Assembly (NCBI GenBank): GCA_900553805.1
Contig: USEU01000012.1
Coordinates: 1 to 37,532 of the forward strand
Origin: an uncultured Eubacteriales bacterium
GTDB taxonomy: Bacteria > Bacillota > Clostridia > Oscillospirales > Oscillospiraceae
Direction: 5' to 3'
Length of the DNA stretch: 37,532 nt
Translations under genes and position numbers: made by a program
The notes under the pieces: generated by a model
What the model was told of the DNA's origin: nothing
The model's input: the letters and a program-made list of their open reading frames with translations, nothing else
Databases searched by the model: none
Shown: piece after piece, positions 1 to 8,540 of the stretch
Layout: every line of letters begins with the position of its first letter
Numbering within the stretch: the stretch's first letter is position 1

Positions 1-126
1 AGCGTAAGCTGGCTTACGGATGCGGCATACCCCTTGCGGGTACATACAGTATTCCCTCGTTTTCCAAACTTTGAATTGAGCCAAAAATCCAGGCTGGGGC
101 TTCTTGCCAAGTTGTGCGGTGTTGCC
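1..126 (+). mobile_element. Partial MITE-like repeat, copy 1
   Basis: Bases 41-126 match the reverse complement of 8544-8629 at 83 of 86 positions. The right end carries the terminal motif TGTGCGGTGTTGCC seen in the other copy. Bases 1-40 do not match that copy, so this is either a variant interior or a different element cut by the window edge. The element lies just upstream of the malQ promoter and in opposite orientation to the full copy at 8541-8707. No protein of its own is credible. Confidence 0.75.
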
Positions 127-150
127 AAAAACTTTTTTTCGTGATTTTTC

Positions 151-210
151 TTGACAAATCCCGGAAAATGATTTAGTCTTTATATGGAAAACGAAACACT
201 TCGAAACATT
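151..210 (+). promoter_or_regulatory. malQ-glgP promoter with tandem repeats
   Basis: A perfect -35 TTGACA lies at 151-156, with a weak -10 (TAGTCT, 174-179) 17 bp downstream. Two 10-base near-repeats, ACGAAACACT (191-200) and TCGAAACATT (201-210), follow where early transcribed sequence would lie. One-helical-turn spacing suggests a regulator site. Which regulator binds is not shown by the sequence. Confidence 0.5.
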
Positions 211-253
211 CGGAGCGTCCATGAATAGATATAAATAAGGTGAGGTAATCAGT

Positions 254-1750
254 ATGAGAACCAGCGGTATTTTGATGCATATCACCAGCCTGCCCGGAAA
301 ATATGGCGTGGGGACCATGGGGCAGCAGGCGTATGCGTTTGTGGATTTCCTGAAGAAAGCCGGGCAGAGCTATTGGCAGATCCTGCCCCTGACCCCCACC
401 AGCTATGGCGACTCCCCCTATCAGTCCTGCTCCACCTTCGCGGGCAACCATTATCTCATCGACCTGGAGCAGCTGATGGAGGATGGCCTGCTCACCCAGG
501 CCGACCTGGAGGGCATCCAGTGGAACGTCACCGACGACAAGGCGGACTTCGGACTGCTGTACCAGAACCGCCTGCGGGTGCTCCGCGCCGCCTACGGCCG
601 GTTTGTCCCGGATGAGGCCTATGCCCGCTTCTGCGAGGAAAACAGCAACTGGCTGCCGGACTTCACCCTGTTTATGGCCCTGAAGGACAAATTCGGCGGC
701 AAGCCCTGGTATGAGTGGGAAGATAAGCTGAAATTCCGGGACCCCGACGCCATCTGGCAGGCCCGCAATGAGCTGAAGGCCGAGGCCGGCTTCTTCAGCT
801 TCGTCCAGTATCTGTTCTTCAAGCAGTGGAACGCGCTGCATGCGTATGCCAATCAGAACAACATCTCCATCATCGGCGACGTGCCCATCTACGTGCCCCG
901 GGATTCCGTGGAGGCATGGAGCAGCCCGGAGCTGTTCCAGATGGATGAAAAGCTGGATCCCACCGCCGTGGCCGGATGCCCGCCGGATGCCTTCACCGCC
1001 GACGGTCAGCTGTGGGGCAACCCCCTGTACCGCTGGGATGTGCTGTCGGCCGACGGTTACAGCTGGTGGCTGCGCCGCCTGGCTGCTGCCGGGAAGATGT
1101 ATGACGTGGTGCGCATGGATCATTTCCGCGCCTTTGCGGGCTACTGGTCCGTGCCCTTCGGCGACCCCACGGCCCGGGGCGGCAAGTGGATCACCGGCCC
1201 CGGCCTGCACTTCATCAAGGCGGTGAAGCAGGGTCTGCCCCGGCTGAAGCTGATCGCCGAGGACCTGGGCTATCTGACCCAGGATGTGCTGGACCTGCGG
1301 GATGAATCCGGGTACCCCGGCATGAAGGTGCTGCAATTCGCCTTCGATTCCCGGGAGCCGTCGGATTACCTGCCCCATACCTATACACGCAATTCCGTGT
1401 GCTACACCGGCACCCACGACAATATGACCACCCGCCAGTGGCTGGAGACCGGCACCCCCGAGATGCAGCGCTATGCCACAGAGTATATGCGCCTGACCGA
1501 GGAGGAGGGCATGGTCTGGGGCGTGATCCGCACGGCCATGTCCAGCGTGTCCAACACCTGCGTGGTGCCCCTGCAGGATTATCTGGACCTGGGCGCGGAG
1601 GCCCGGATGAATTTCCCCGGGACCACAAATTCCAACTGGACATGGCGGGCAAAAGATGGTATGATAACAGATGGGTTGGCGGAAAAGATCCGCCGCCTGA
1701 CCACCCTGTACGCCCGCCTGGGCACCCAGGAGGAAAAGCAGGAGAACTGA
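254..1750 (+). CDS. malQ: 4-alpha-glucanotransferase (amylomaltase)
   Basis: Cytoplasmic GH77 enzyme of 498 residues that disproportionates maltodextrins, moving alpha-1,4-glucan segments between chains and freeing glucose. The N-terminus (GILMHITSLPGKYGVG) and the SYGDSPYQS segment are typical of MalQ. The three family carboxylates are visible: Asp289 in VRMDHFR (nucleophile), Glu336 in IAEDLG (acid/base) and Asp389 in GTHDN. The length matches the bacterial family. AAGGTGAGG upstream of the ATG supports the start. glgP follows 40 bases downstream on the same strand, the usual pairing for maltodextrin breakdown. No signal peptide. Confidence 0.96.
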   Translation: MRTSGILMHITSLPGKYGVGTMGQQAYAFVDFLKKAGQSYWQILPLTPTSYGDSPYQSCSTFAGNHYLIDLEQLMEDGLLTQADLEGIQWNVTDDKADFGLLYQNRLRVLRAAYGRFVPDEAYARFCEENSNWLPDFTLFMALKDKFGGKPWYEWEDKLKFRDPDAIWQARNELKAEAGFFSFVQYLFFKQWNALHAYANQNNISIIGDVPIYVPRDSVEAWSSPELFQMDEKLDPTAVAGCPPDAFTADGQLWGNPLYRWDVLSADGYSWWLRRLAAAGKMYDVVRMDHFRAFAGYWSVPFGDPTARGGKWITGPGLHFIKAVKQGLPRLKLIAEDLGYLTQDVLDLRDESGYPGMKVLQFAFDSREPSDYLPHTYTRNSVCYTGTHDNMTTRQWLETGTPEMQRYATEYMRLTEEEGMVWGVIRTAMSSVSNTCVVPLQDYLDLGAEARMNFPGTTNSNWTWRAKDGMITDGLAEKIRRLTTLYARLGTQEEKQEN

Positions 1751-1790
1751 AATCCCAGCGTTTATCGCGCTTTAAGATTGGAGTAGAAAA

Positions 1791-4124
1791 ATGAGCTATA
1801 ACTGCATGAATATTCTCAGATGGACCGAGTCCCAGCTGAAATACGCCTATGACGTGCCCCTCCAGGAGGCCACCCCCCAGGAGCTGCACGAGGCATTGGG
1901 TCAGGCTGTGATGATGTCCATTGCCGACAACTGGAGCAACAGCAAGCGCGCCCGGATGCATCAGCGCAAGGCTTACTATTTCTCCGCCGAGTACCTGATC
2001 GGCCGGCTGGTGTATTCCAACCTGTACAACCTGGGCATTCTGGACGAGATGAAGCAGCTCTTCGCCGCCCGGGGCGTGGACCTGGCCGTGCTGGAGGACA
2101 TCGAGGATGCCGCTCTGGGCAACGGCGGCCTGGGCCGCCTGGCCGCCTGCTTCCTGGACTCCGCCGCCACCACCGATATCCCCCTGTCCGGCTACGGCCT
2201 GCGGTATAAGTACGGCCTGTTCAAGCAGAGCTTCGACGCCGACGGCAGCCAGAAGGAGGCCGCCGACGACTGGTCCAAGTACGGCGATCCCTGGTCCTAC
2301 CGCCGCTACAACCACACCGTCAAGGTGAGCTTCCCCGACCACACCGTGTTGGCCGTTCCCTACGACGTGCCCATCATCGGCTACGAGACCAACAACATCA
2401 ATACCCTGCGTCTGTGGCAGTGCGAGCCGGAGACCCCCCTGGACTTCAACGCCTTCAACAACCAGGATTACCTGCGGGCCTTGGACGAGAAGAACAAGGC
2501 CGAGGACATCACCCGGGTCCTGTACCCCAACGACTCCACCTGGGAGGGCAAGCGCCTGCGCATCAAGCAGCAGTATGTGCTCTCCTCCGCCTCCCTGCAG
2601 GATATGCTGCGCACCTACAAGGTGGCCCACGGCAACGACCTGTCCCACTTCGCGGACTTCTATGCCGTGCAGCTGAACGACACCCACCCTGCCATGTCCA
2701 TCCCGGAGCTGATCCGGCTGCTGATGCTGGAGGGCATGGACTTCGAGCAGAGCTTCAATATCGCCCAGCATACCTTCTCCTACACCAACCACACCGTCAT
2801 GGCCGAGGCGCTGGAGAAGTGGGACCTGAACCTGATGCGCTCCGTGGTGCCCGATATCGTGGACATCATCCTGCGCATTGACGAGCGCCTGAAGCGGGAG
2901 AACCCCGGCCTCTTCATCGTCAAGGACAATACCGCCCATATGGCGAACCTGTCCATCTATGTCGGCTCCTACGTCAACGGCGTGGCGGCCATTCACACCG
3001 AGATCCTGAAGAACGACTGCTTCAAGGATTGGTACCATATGTACCCCCAGCGCTTCCAGAACAAGACCAACGGCGTCACTCCCCGGCGCTGGATGGGCCT
3101 GTGCAACCCGGAGCTGACCCAGCTGATCCGTTACCGCGTGGGCGGCGACTTCCTGAAGGATATGGATAAGCTGGCCAAGCTGAAGCCCATGATCGACGAC
3201 GACATGGTGCGCCAGTTCAACGCCGTGAAGCGGACCAAGAAGGAGCAGCTGTGCAAGGTCGTCGCCGAGAAGGAGGGCGTCCAGCTGAACCCGGATTTCA
3301 TCTTCGATGTCCAGGTCAAGCGCCTGCACGAGTATAAGCGCCAGCTGATGAACGCACTGTCCATTGTGGATATCTATTTCCGCCTGAAGAACGGCGAGCT
3401 GCCCGATTTCCATCCCACCGTCTATATCTTCGGCGCGAAGTCCGCCCCCGGTTACGCCCGGGCCAAGGCCATCATCCGCTACATTAACCGCATTGCCCGG
3501 ATGATCAACAACGACCCCGCCGTGGCTGACCGGCTGAAGGTGGTATTTGTTCAGAACTATAACTGCTCCTACGCCGAGCACATCATCCCCGCCGCCGACA
3601 TTTCCGAGCAGATCTCCCCCGCCGGCACCGAGGCCTCCGGCACCGGCAACATGAAGCTGATGCTCAACGGCGCGGTGACTCTGGGCACCCTGGACGGGGC
3701 CAACGTGGAGATCGCCCAGGAGGCGGGCATGGAGAACGAGTATATCTTCGGCCACACCGTGGAGCAGATCAACGCCGTCCGGGACAGCTACCATGCCCGG
3801 GGCATCTACGACACCAACCCCTACCTGCACCGCGCCCTGGACACCATGGTGGACGGCACCGTGCCCACCGACGATGCCCAGCGGGAGCTGTACCATTCCC
3901 TGCTGGACGGCGCTTCCTGGCACAAGCCCGATAACTACTTCGTCCTGCTGGACTACGCCTCCTATCTGGATGCCAAGCTGAAGGCCAATGCTGACTATGC
4001 CGACCGGCTGAACTTCGGCCGCAAGTGCCTGATGAACATCGCCAGCGGCGCGAAATTCTCATCCGACCGCACCATCGCCCAGTACGCCAGCGAGATCTGG
4101 CACGTCCAGCCCACCCAGTACTAA
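1791..4124 (+). CDS. glgP: Glycogen/maltodextrin phosphorylase
   Basis: GT35 phosphorylase of 777 residues releasing glucose 1-phosphate from the non-reducing ends of alpha-1,4-glucans. The pyridoxal-phosphate motif EASGTGNMKLMLNGA is present, with Lys622 as the expected Schiff-base lysine. Other family blocks include GNGGLGRLAACFLDS, QLNDTHPAMSIPEL and VQVKRLHEYKRQLMN. TTGGAG precedes the ATG. It lies downstream of malQ with no promoter seen in the 40-base gap, so co-transcription is likely. Whether maltodextrin or stored glycogen is the main substrate cannot be read from sequence; malQ and the nearby sugar importer favour maltodextrin. Confidence 0.96.
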   Translation: MSYNCMNILRWTESQLKYAYDVPLQEATPQELHEALGQAVMMSIADNWSNSKRARMHQRKAYYFSAEYLIGRLVYSNLYNLGILDEMKQLFAARGVDLAVLEDIEDAALGNGGLGRLAACFLDSAATTDIPLSGYGLRYKYGLFKQSFDADGSQKEAADDWSKYGDPWSYRRYNHTVKVSFPDHTVLAVPYDVPIIGYETNNINTLRLWQCEPETPLDFNAFNNQDYLRALDEKNKAEDITRVLYPNDSTWEGKRLRIKQQYVLSSASLQDMLRTYKVAHGNDLSHFADFYAVQLNDTHPAMSIPELIRLLMLEGMDFEQSFNIAQHTFSYTNHTVMAEALEKWDLNLMRSVVPDIVDIILRIDERLKRENPGLFIVKDNTAHMANLSIYVGSYVNGVAAIHTEILKNDCFKDWYHMYPQRFQNKTNGVTPRRWMGLCNPELTQLIRYRVGGDFLKDMDKLAKLKPMIDDDMVRQFNAVKRTKKEQLCKVVAEKEGVQLNPDFIFDVQVKRLHEYKRQLMNALSIVDIYFRLKNGELPDFHPTVYIFGAKSAPGYARAKAIIRYINRIARMINNDPAVADRLKVVFVQNYNCSYAEHIIPAADISEQISPAGTEASGTGNMKLMLNGAVTLGTLDGANVEIAQEAGMENEYIFGHTVEQINAVRDSYHARGIYDTNPYLHRALDTMVDGTVPTDDAQRELYHSLLDGASWHKPDNYFVLLDYASYLDAKLKANADYADRLNFGRKCLMNIASGAKFSSDRTIAQYASEIWHVQPTQY

Positions 4125-4141
4125 GACGTTACAAAAAGAAG

Positions 4142-4175
4142 ATCCGGGCAAGCCCGCAAAAAGGCTTGCCCGGAT
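4142..4175. terminator. Terminator between convergent glgP and lacI
   Basis: A 13-bp perfect stem (4142-4154 with 4163-4175) has an 8-base loop. On the - strand it is followed by CTTCTTTTTG, a good U-tract, so it best terminates the lacI operon. On + the tract is weaker, so it may act in both directions. Confidence 0.85.
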
Positions 4176-4187
4176 ATCTTAATGCTC

Positions 4188-5183
4188 TTACGGCAGGGTG
4201 CAGACGCTGCTGCCGGGGATGAGGGAGAAGGGGACGCAGACGTGGCAGGTCTTGCCGGTGGCGATCTGCTCCCGCAGGACCCGATAGCCGGTCTCGGCCA
4301 GGGCCTGAGCGGACTGGGCCACGGTGGTGAGCCGGGGGATGAAGTACTGCCCGTAGGGCAGGCCGTCGAACCCGGCCACGGAGATGTCCTCCGGCACCCG
4401 CAGGCCGTGGTCATGGATGCAGCGCATGGCCCCCAGGGCCATCACGTCCGCCATGGCGAACACGGCGGTGATGCCCTTCCGATGGGCAAGGAGCTTTTCC
4501 ATGGCCCGGTAGCCCCCCTCAAAGGAGAAGCGGGCGGCGCGGTAGGCGGCCACCTCCAGCCCGGCCTCCGCCAGCGCTCTGCGGCAGCCCTCCAGACGGT
4601 TGCGGCTGATCTCGGAAACCTCCAGGTCACCCCCGATCACCGCGATCCTGCGGTGGCCGCTGTTCACCAGAAAGGCGCACACCGTCCTGGAGGCGGCGAT
4701 ATCGTCCGTGGTGACGCTGGACAGGCCGCCGAAGGGCAGACCCTTGGCCGAGTTGGTCACCAGTACGGTGGGCAGGCTCAGGTGCTTGTAGTCGGACAGG
4801 AAGTTCTGGGCGGTGCCGCCGAAGAACAGGATACCCAGAGGCTTGCGCTCCCGGGAGAGCTTCATGGCCCGGCGCACCTCGTTTTCATCCTCGTCGATGT
4901 AGTCCACCAGCAGGGGGCACTGCTCCTGGGCGGCCAGCGCCTGGGTCACCTCCACCATGCGGGCGAACAGCTCGTTGGCGCTGCCCTTGACGATCACCAG
5001 CAGCGAATCGCTGTTCTGCTTTTTCAGGTTCTGGGCGTTGGCGTTGATCTCAAAGCCGTATTGCTGCGCCAGGGCGAGAATCTGCTCCCGGGCCTTGGGA
5101 CTGACGTTGGGCTGGTGGTTCAGCGCCCGGGAAACGGTGCCCAGGGAGTAGCCGGAGAGCTTTGCCAGATCCCGGATGGTCAT
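4188..5183 (-). CDS. LacI-family transcriptional regulator
   Basis: 331 residues. An N-terminal LacI helix-turn-helix (TIRDLAKLSGYSLGTVSRALN, residues 2-22, where the usual Ala-Gly-Val is Ser-Gly-Tyr) is followed by a hinge and a periplasmic-binding-protein-like sensor domain with GHRRIAVIGG and SVAGFDG blocks. It is the last gene of the transporter operon: the upstream permease stop and this ATG are separated by one base, so translation is probably coupled. It presumably senses the imported sugar and represses the operon through the palindrome at 8331-8344. Placing the regulator last gives feedback when the operon is read. Confidence 0.93.
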   Translation of the reverse strand: MTIRDLAKLSGYSLGTVSRALNHQPNVSPKAREQILALAQQYGFEINANAQNLKKQNSDSLLVIVKGSANELFARMVEVTQALAAQEQCPLLVDYIDEDENEVRRAMKLSRERKPLGILFFGGTAQNFLSDYKHLSLPTVLVTNSAKGLPFGGLSSVTTDDIAASRTVCAFLVNSGHRRIAVIGGDLEVSEISRNRLEGCRRALAEAGLEVAAYRAARFSFEGGYRAMEKLLAHRKGITAVFAMADVMALGAMRCIHDHGLRVPEDISVAGFDGLPYGQYFIPRLTTVAQSAQALAETGYRVLREQIATGKTCHVCVPFSLIPGSSVCTLP

Positions 5184-5184
5184 A

Positions 5185-6036
5185 TCAGCCCTTTACCGCA
5201 CCGGCAGCCACACCCTTGATGATGTGCTTCTGGCAGAAGATGTACACGATGATGATGGGGATGATGCTCAGCATGATGACGGCCATGGTCGCGCCCAGGT
5301 CCACGGTGCCGTAGCTTCCCTTCAGATACTGCACATGGATGGGGATGGTCATATACTTGGTGCGGTCCAGCACCAGGTAGGGCAGCAGGTAGTCGTTCCA
5401 TACCCACATCAGCTCCAGGATGCCCATGGAGATCAGGGTGGGCTTGAGCATAGGCAGCACCACCTGGAAGAAGGTCTGCACCGGGGAGCAGCCGTCGATG
5501 GCGGCAGCCTCCTCGATCTCAATGGGCAGGCCCTTGACAAAGCCGGTAAACATGAAGATGGCCAGGCCCGCGCCAAAGCCCAGGTAGACGATGGGGACGG
5601 TATAGGGCGTGTTCAGCTTCAGCTTGTCGGCGGTGAAGGTCAGGGTGAACATGACCATCTGGAACGGGACGATCATGGAGAACAGGCACAGGTAATAGAA
5701 GGCCTTGGAGGCCAGGCTGTTCACCCGGCAGATGTACCAGGCAGACATGGAGCAGAACAGCAGGATCAGTGCCACGGAAACCACGGTGATCAGCAGGCTG
5801 TAACCGACGGACTTCAGGAAGGGGTAGTTGCCGAAGGTCAGACCCTTGATGTAGTTGCCCCAGCCCATGAAGGTCTCGGAATTGGGCAGCGCGAAGGGGT
5901 TCAGGTTGACGGCGTTGTTGGTCTTGAAGGAGTTGATCAGCACCTCGATCACAGGCATGATCCAGGCAAGGCACAGCACGGCGAAGAAAACCGTCATGAC
6001 CTTGCTGAGGGTGGTATAATTGCTGTGCTTTTTCAT
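5185..6036 (-). CDS. Sugar ABC transporter permease, MalG type
   Basis: 283 residues, beginning MKKHSNYTTLSKVMTVF, with about six membrane segments. The cytoplasmic EAA loop IEIEEAAAIDGCSPVQTFF is the docking site for the ATPase in MalG-type permeases. The ATG shares its first base with the stop codon of the preceding permease gene (TAATG), so the two are translationally coupled. A longer in-frame extension to 6141 lies inside the upstream permease gene and is rejected. Substrate is probably an alpha-glucoside because of malQ/glgP, but xylo-oligosaccharides are possible given the GH120 gene upstream. Confidence 0.92.
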   Translation of the reverse strand: MKKHSNYTTLSKVMTVFFAVLCLAWIMPVIEVLINSFKTNNAVNLNPFALPNSETFMGWGNYIKGLTFGNYPFLKSVGYSLLITVVSVALILLFCSMSAWYICRVNSLASKAFYYLCLFSMIVPFQMVMFTLTFTADKLKLNTPYTVPIVYLGFGAGLAIFMFTGFVKGLPIEIEEAAAIDGCSPVQTFFQVVLPMLKPTLISMGILELMWVWNDYLLPYLVLDRTKYMTIPIHVQYLKGSYGTVDLGATMAVIMLSIIPIIIVYIFCQKHIIKGVAAGAVKG

Positions 6037-6929
6037 TACTGCTGAACCTCCTTCCGGCGGGTGACGAATTGCTGGGTCAGGGCAAGGACGGCGACCAGGA
6101 TGAAGAACACCACAGCCTTTGCCTGGGCGACGCCGTGCCACTTCTTGCTGATGGTGTAGGTGCTGTAAATGTTCAGCGCCAGCAGCTCCGTCATGTTGAT
6201 CTTGGAGCCGTTCATGATGACGTTGGGCAGGCCGCCGGTCAGGGCCATGTTCTGGTCAAAGAGCTTGAAGGAGTTGGTCAGCGTCAGGAAGGTGCACACG
6301 GTGACGGAGGGCATCACATTGGGAATGATGACCTGGAACAGGCTCTGGCTGCCGGTGGCGCCGTCGATCTTTGCCGCCTCCAGCATGTCCTCCGGCACGG
6401 ATTGCAGCCCGGCGATGTAGATGATCATCATGTAGCCGATCTGCTGCCAGGCCACCAGGATCACCAGGCCCCAGAAGCCATAGGTGGCGTTGGAGGTCAG
6501 GTAGGTGCCGTAGCGCTTCAGAATGCCGTCGAAGATCATGCTCCAGATATAGCCAAGCACCACGCCGCCGATCAGGTTGGGCATGAAGAACACGGTGCGG
6601 AACAGATTGGAGCCGCGCATCTTCTGGGTCAGGGCGTAGGCGATGAAGAAGGCGCACACATTGATCAGGATCACGGACACCACGGCAAAGCCCGCGGTAT
6701 TCCAGAACGCCCGGGCAAATCCCGTATCCTTAAAGGCCTTGATATAGTTGGAAAAGCCCACCCACTTGGCGTCCTTGGGCGTGTTGAAGCTGCAGAAGGA
6801 CAGATAGATGCCCTGCAGGAACGGCCAGATGAAGCCGATGATGAAGGACGCAAAGGTGGGCAGCAGGAACAGCGGCGCGTATTTCTGGATCGGCCGCTGC
6901 ACCAGGGAAAGACGTTGTTTTTTCGCCAA
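6036..6929 (-). CDS. Sugar ABC transporter permease, MalF type
   Basis: 297 residues, the partner of the MalG-type permease. N-terminal text reads AKKQRLSLVQRPIQKYAPLFLLPTFASF. The EAA loop is EDMLEAAKIDGATGSQSLF. The start codon is TTG, preceded by AAAGGATG. The overlapping upstream ATG is out of frame. The gene follows the binding-protein gene after an 86-base gap that holds a hairpin. No ATPase gene is in the operon. In Firmicutes such importers often use a shared MsmK-type ATPase encoded elsewhere. Confidence 0.92.
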   Translation of the reverse strand: MAKKQRLSLVQRPIQKYAPLFLLPTFASFIIGFIWPFLQGIYLSFCSFNTPKDAKWVGFSNYIKAFKDTGFARAFWNTAGFAVVSVILINVCAFFIAYALTQKMRGSNLFRTVFFMPNLIGGVVLGYIWSMIFDGILKRYGTYLTSNATYGFWGLVILVAWQQIGYMMIIYIAGLQSVPEDMLEAAKIDGATGSQSLFQVIIPNVMPSVTVCTFLTLTNSFKLFDQNMALTGGLPNVIMNGSKINMTELLALNIYSTYTISKKWHGVAQAKAVVFFILVAVLALTQQFVTRRKEVQQ

Positions 6930-6967
6930 GAGGAATCATCCTTTCTGTACTGGGATAAGGGGTGCAA

Positions 6968-6996
6968 AAGGGGGCGGGCAGTGTGCCCGCCCCTTT
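6968..6996 (-). terminator. Intercistronic hairpin after the binding-protein gene
   Basis: A 10-bp perfect GC stem (6971-6980 with 6984-6993), extended by A-T and G-T pairs, has a 3-base loop. On the - strand it is followed by TTTTGC. It sits between the binding-protein stop and the first permease, and probably lowers permease expression by partial termination or by protecting the upstream mRNA. Confidence 0.65.
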
Positions 6997-7015
6997 CATT
7001 GGGTCAATTTGTTGA

Positions 7016-8296
7016 TTAGCCGTTAACGGTCTCGTACTCGATGGCCCAGCCGTCCACGAAAGCGGAGACGACGGCATCCCAGTTGGCGTCGGTCTGGTCA
7101 GCGGAGTAAGCAGCCAGAGCGGTGACAACGGTGGCTCTCCAGGAGTCCACGTTGGGGGTGTAGTTGAAGGCCCAGGTCACAGCGTACTTGCCCTCGGACA
7201 GCAGCTTGTTGCCGTCAACGATGAACTTGTTGGTGGAGTCGGGGCAGTGCTTGAAGGGAACGGCGCCCAGCTGCTCAACATAGGTAGCGGAAGCGTCGGG
7301 ATCGGTGACAAGCCATACCAGGAAGTCGATGGAAGCCTTCTGATCAGCCTCGGAGGCCTTGGCGTTGATGGCCCAGCAGTTCTCGGTGCCGGAGCACAGG
7401 CCAGCGTCCTCTTCGCCTTCCACACCGCAGTAGATGGGGATCATGGCCAGCTGCTCGTCGGTCATGCCGGCTTCCTTCAGGCCAGCGTACTCCCAAGTGC
7501 CGTTCTGATAGAAGGCAGCCTTGCCCTCGATGAACTGCGCCTTGGACTCGTCGCCGGTGGAGGTGCTCAGAGTGGTGGGATCGGCAGCGGAATCGGTGAT
7601 GTACAGATCCCAGATGTTCTTGAAGTTGTCCAGGTAGGCGCCGGTGATCTCAGCGGGAGCCTCGGTCACGTCGTCGTCACGGAACTCGTAGAACAGGGGC
7701 ATGTTGGCCAGGTGGCCGGAGAAACGCCAGGAAGAGGAGCCGTCCAGACCGGCGGCGGAGAAGGCGTCGAAGCCCAGCTCGTCAGCGCGGGCGTGGATGT
7801 CGTCGGCAACAGCCTTCAGGGAAGCGAAATCAACGATCTCGTCCACGCTGTGGCCAGCCTTCTCCAGCAGCTCGGTGTTGACGATGATGCCGAAGGACTC
7901 GTAGCAGTGGCCCAGGGCCTTCAGCTCGCCGTCGGCGTTGTAGAGGTTAAAGTCATTGGTGGTCAGCTCGTCGGCAATGGCGGTGCCGTTCAGATCCAGA
8001 GCGTACTCATCCCAGTCGTTCAGACCGGCCATGTTGCCGATGTTGAAGATGGTGGGGGCGCTGGTCTTGCCCATCTCAGCGGTCAGGGTGTCGGAGTACT
8101 GGCCGGAAGCGGCGGTAACGACCTTGACTTCCACGCCGGTCTTCTCGGTGTAGGTGGCGGCCAGCTCCTGCAGAGCGGCGTCGAACTCGGGCTTGAAGTT
8201 CAGGTAGTAAACAGAGCCGGTCTCCTCAGCGGAAGCCATCACTGCCATACTCAGAACCATGGCAACAGCCAGGAGCATTGCAAGAAACTTCTTCAT
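7016..8296 (-). CDS. Extracellular sugar-binding protein of ABC importer
   Basis: 426 residues, family 1 solute-binding protein. A signal peptide (MKKFLAMLLAVAMVLSMAVMASA) ends in an Ala-Ser-Ala signal peptidase I site. No lipobox cysteine is seen, although most monoderm binding proteins are lipoproteins. The mature part starts EETGSVYYLNFKPEFD and has the usual features: an NGTWEYAG segment and a C-terminal IDFLVWLVTDPD helix. GGGAGGAATC upstream of the ATG at 8296 decides the start over a longer frame. First gene of the operon, ahead of two permeases and lacI. Ligand not proven: maltodextrin favoured, xylo-oligosaccharide possible. Confidence 0.92.
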   Translation of the reverse strand: MKKFLAMLLAVAMVLSMAVMASAEETGSVYYLNFKPEFDAALQELAATYTEKTGVEVKVVTAASGQYSDTLTAEMGKTSAPTIFNIGNMAGLNDWDEYALDLNGTAIADELTTNDFNLYNADGELKALGHCYESFGIIVNTELLEKAGHSVDEIVDFASLKAVADDIHARADELGFDAFSAAGLDGSSSWRFSGHLANMPLFYEFRDDDVTEAPAEITGAYLDNFKNIWDLYITDSAADPTTLSTSTGDESKAQFIEGKAAFYQNGTWEYAGLKEAGMTDEQLAMIPIYCGVEGEEDAGLCSGTENCWAINAKASEADQKASIDFLVWLVTDPDASATYVEQLGAVPFKHCPDSTNKFIVDGNKLLSEGKYAVTWAFNYTPNVDSWRATVVTALAAYSADQTDANWDAVVSAFVDGWAIEYETVNG

Positions 8297-8330
8297 AATA
8301 ATGATTCCTCCCATATGTTTTTGTTGAAAC

Positions 8331-8363
8331 TGGAACCGTTTCCAATCTCTGCAAATCATTCTA
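8331..8363 (-). promoter_or_regulatory. LacI/CcpA-type operator and promoter of sugar ABC operon
   Basis: TGGAACCGTTTCCA (8331-8344) is a near-perfect palindrome with central CG, the hallmark of LacI-family operators. Only one base pair breaks symmetry. It also matches the cre consensus at all but two positions. A likely - strand -10, TAGAAT, is at 8358-8363 with a poor -35. The operator lies just downstream of the -10, a blocking position. The LacI gene closing this operon is the natural ligand-responsive repressor. Confidence 0.7.
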
Positions 8364-8508
8364 TCACCTTTTGTTCCAAATGAAAAGAGTTTTTTTGCGG
8401 CTTTTGAATAAATCGCTGTTTTGCATAATATTGGCGGCACAAATCTGTTGAAAATGACAATAACCATTCTCCGAGGCTGCCGTTATTTGGACCAATGCAT
8501 AGAAAATC

Positions 8509-8533
8509 GCCGCCGGAGCAGCGCTCCGGCGGC
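8509..8533 (-). terminator. Terminator downstream of GH120 gene
   Basis: An 11-bp GC-rich perfect stem (8509-8519 with 8523-8533) has loop AGC. Reading on the - strand it is followed by GATTTTC. It would stop transcription of the GH120 gene before the sugar ABC operon. The MITE at 8541-8707 sits between this hairpin and the gene it terminates. Confidence 0.7.
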
Positions 8534-8540
8534 ATAAATT

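Noticed and set aside
1215..3923. 902-codon open frame opposite malQ/glgP
   Set aside because: Low-complexity His/Gly/Val-rich text typical of the antisense of a GC-rich gene; both malQ and glgP are clearly real on +.
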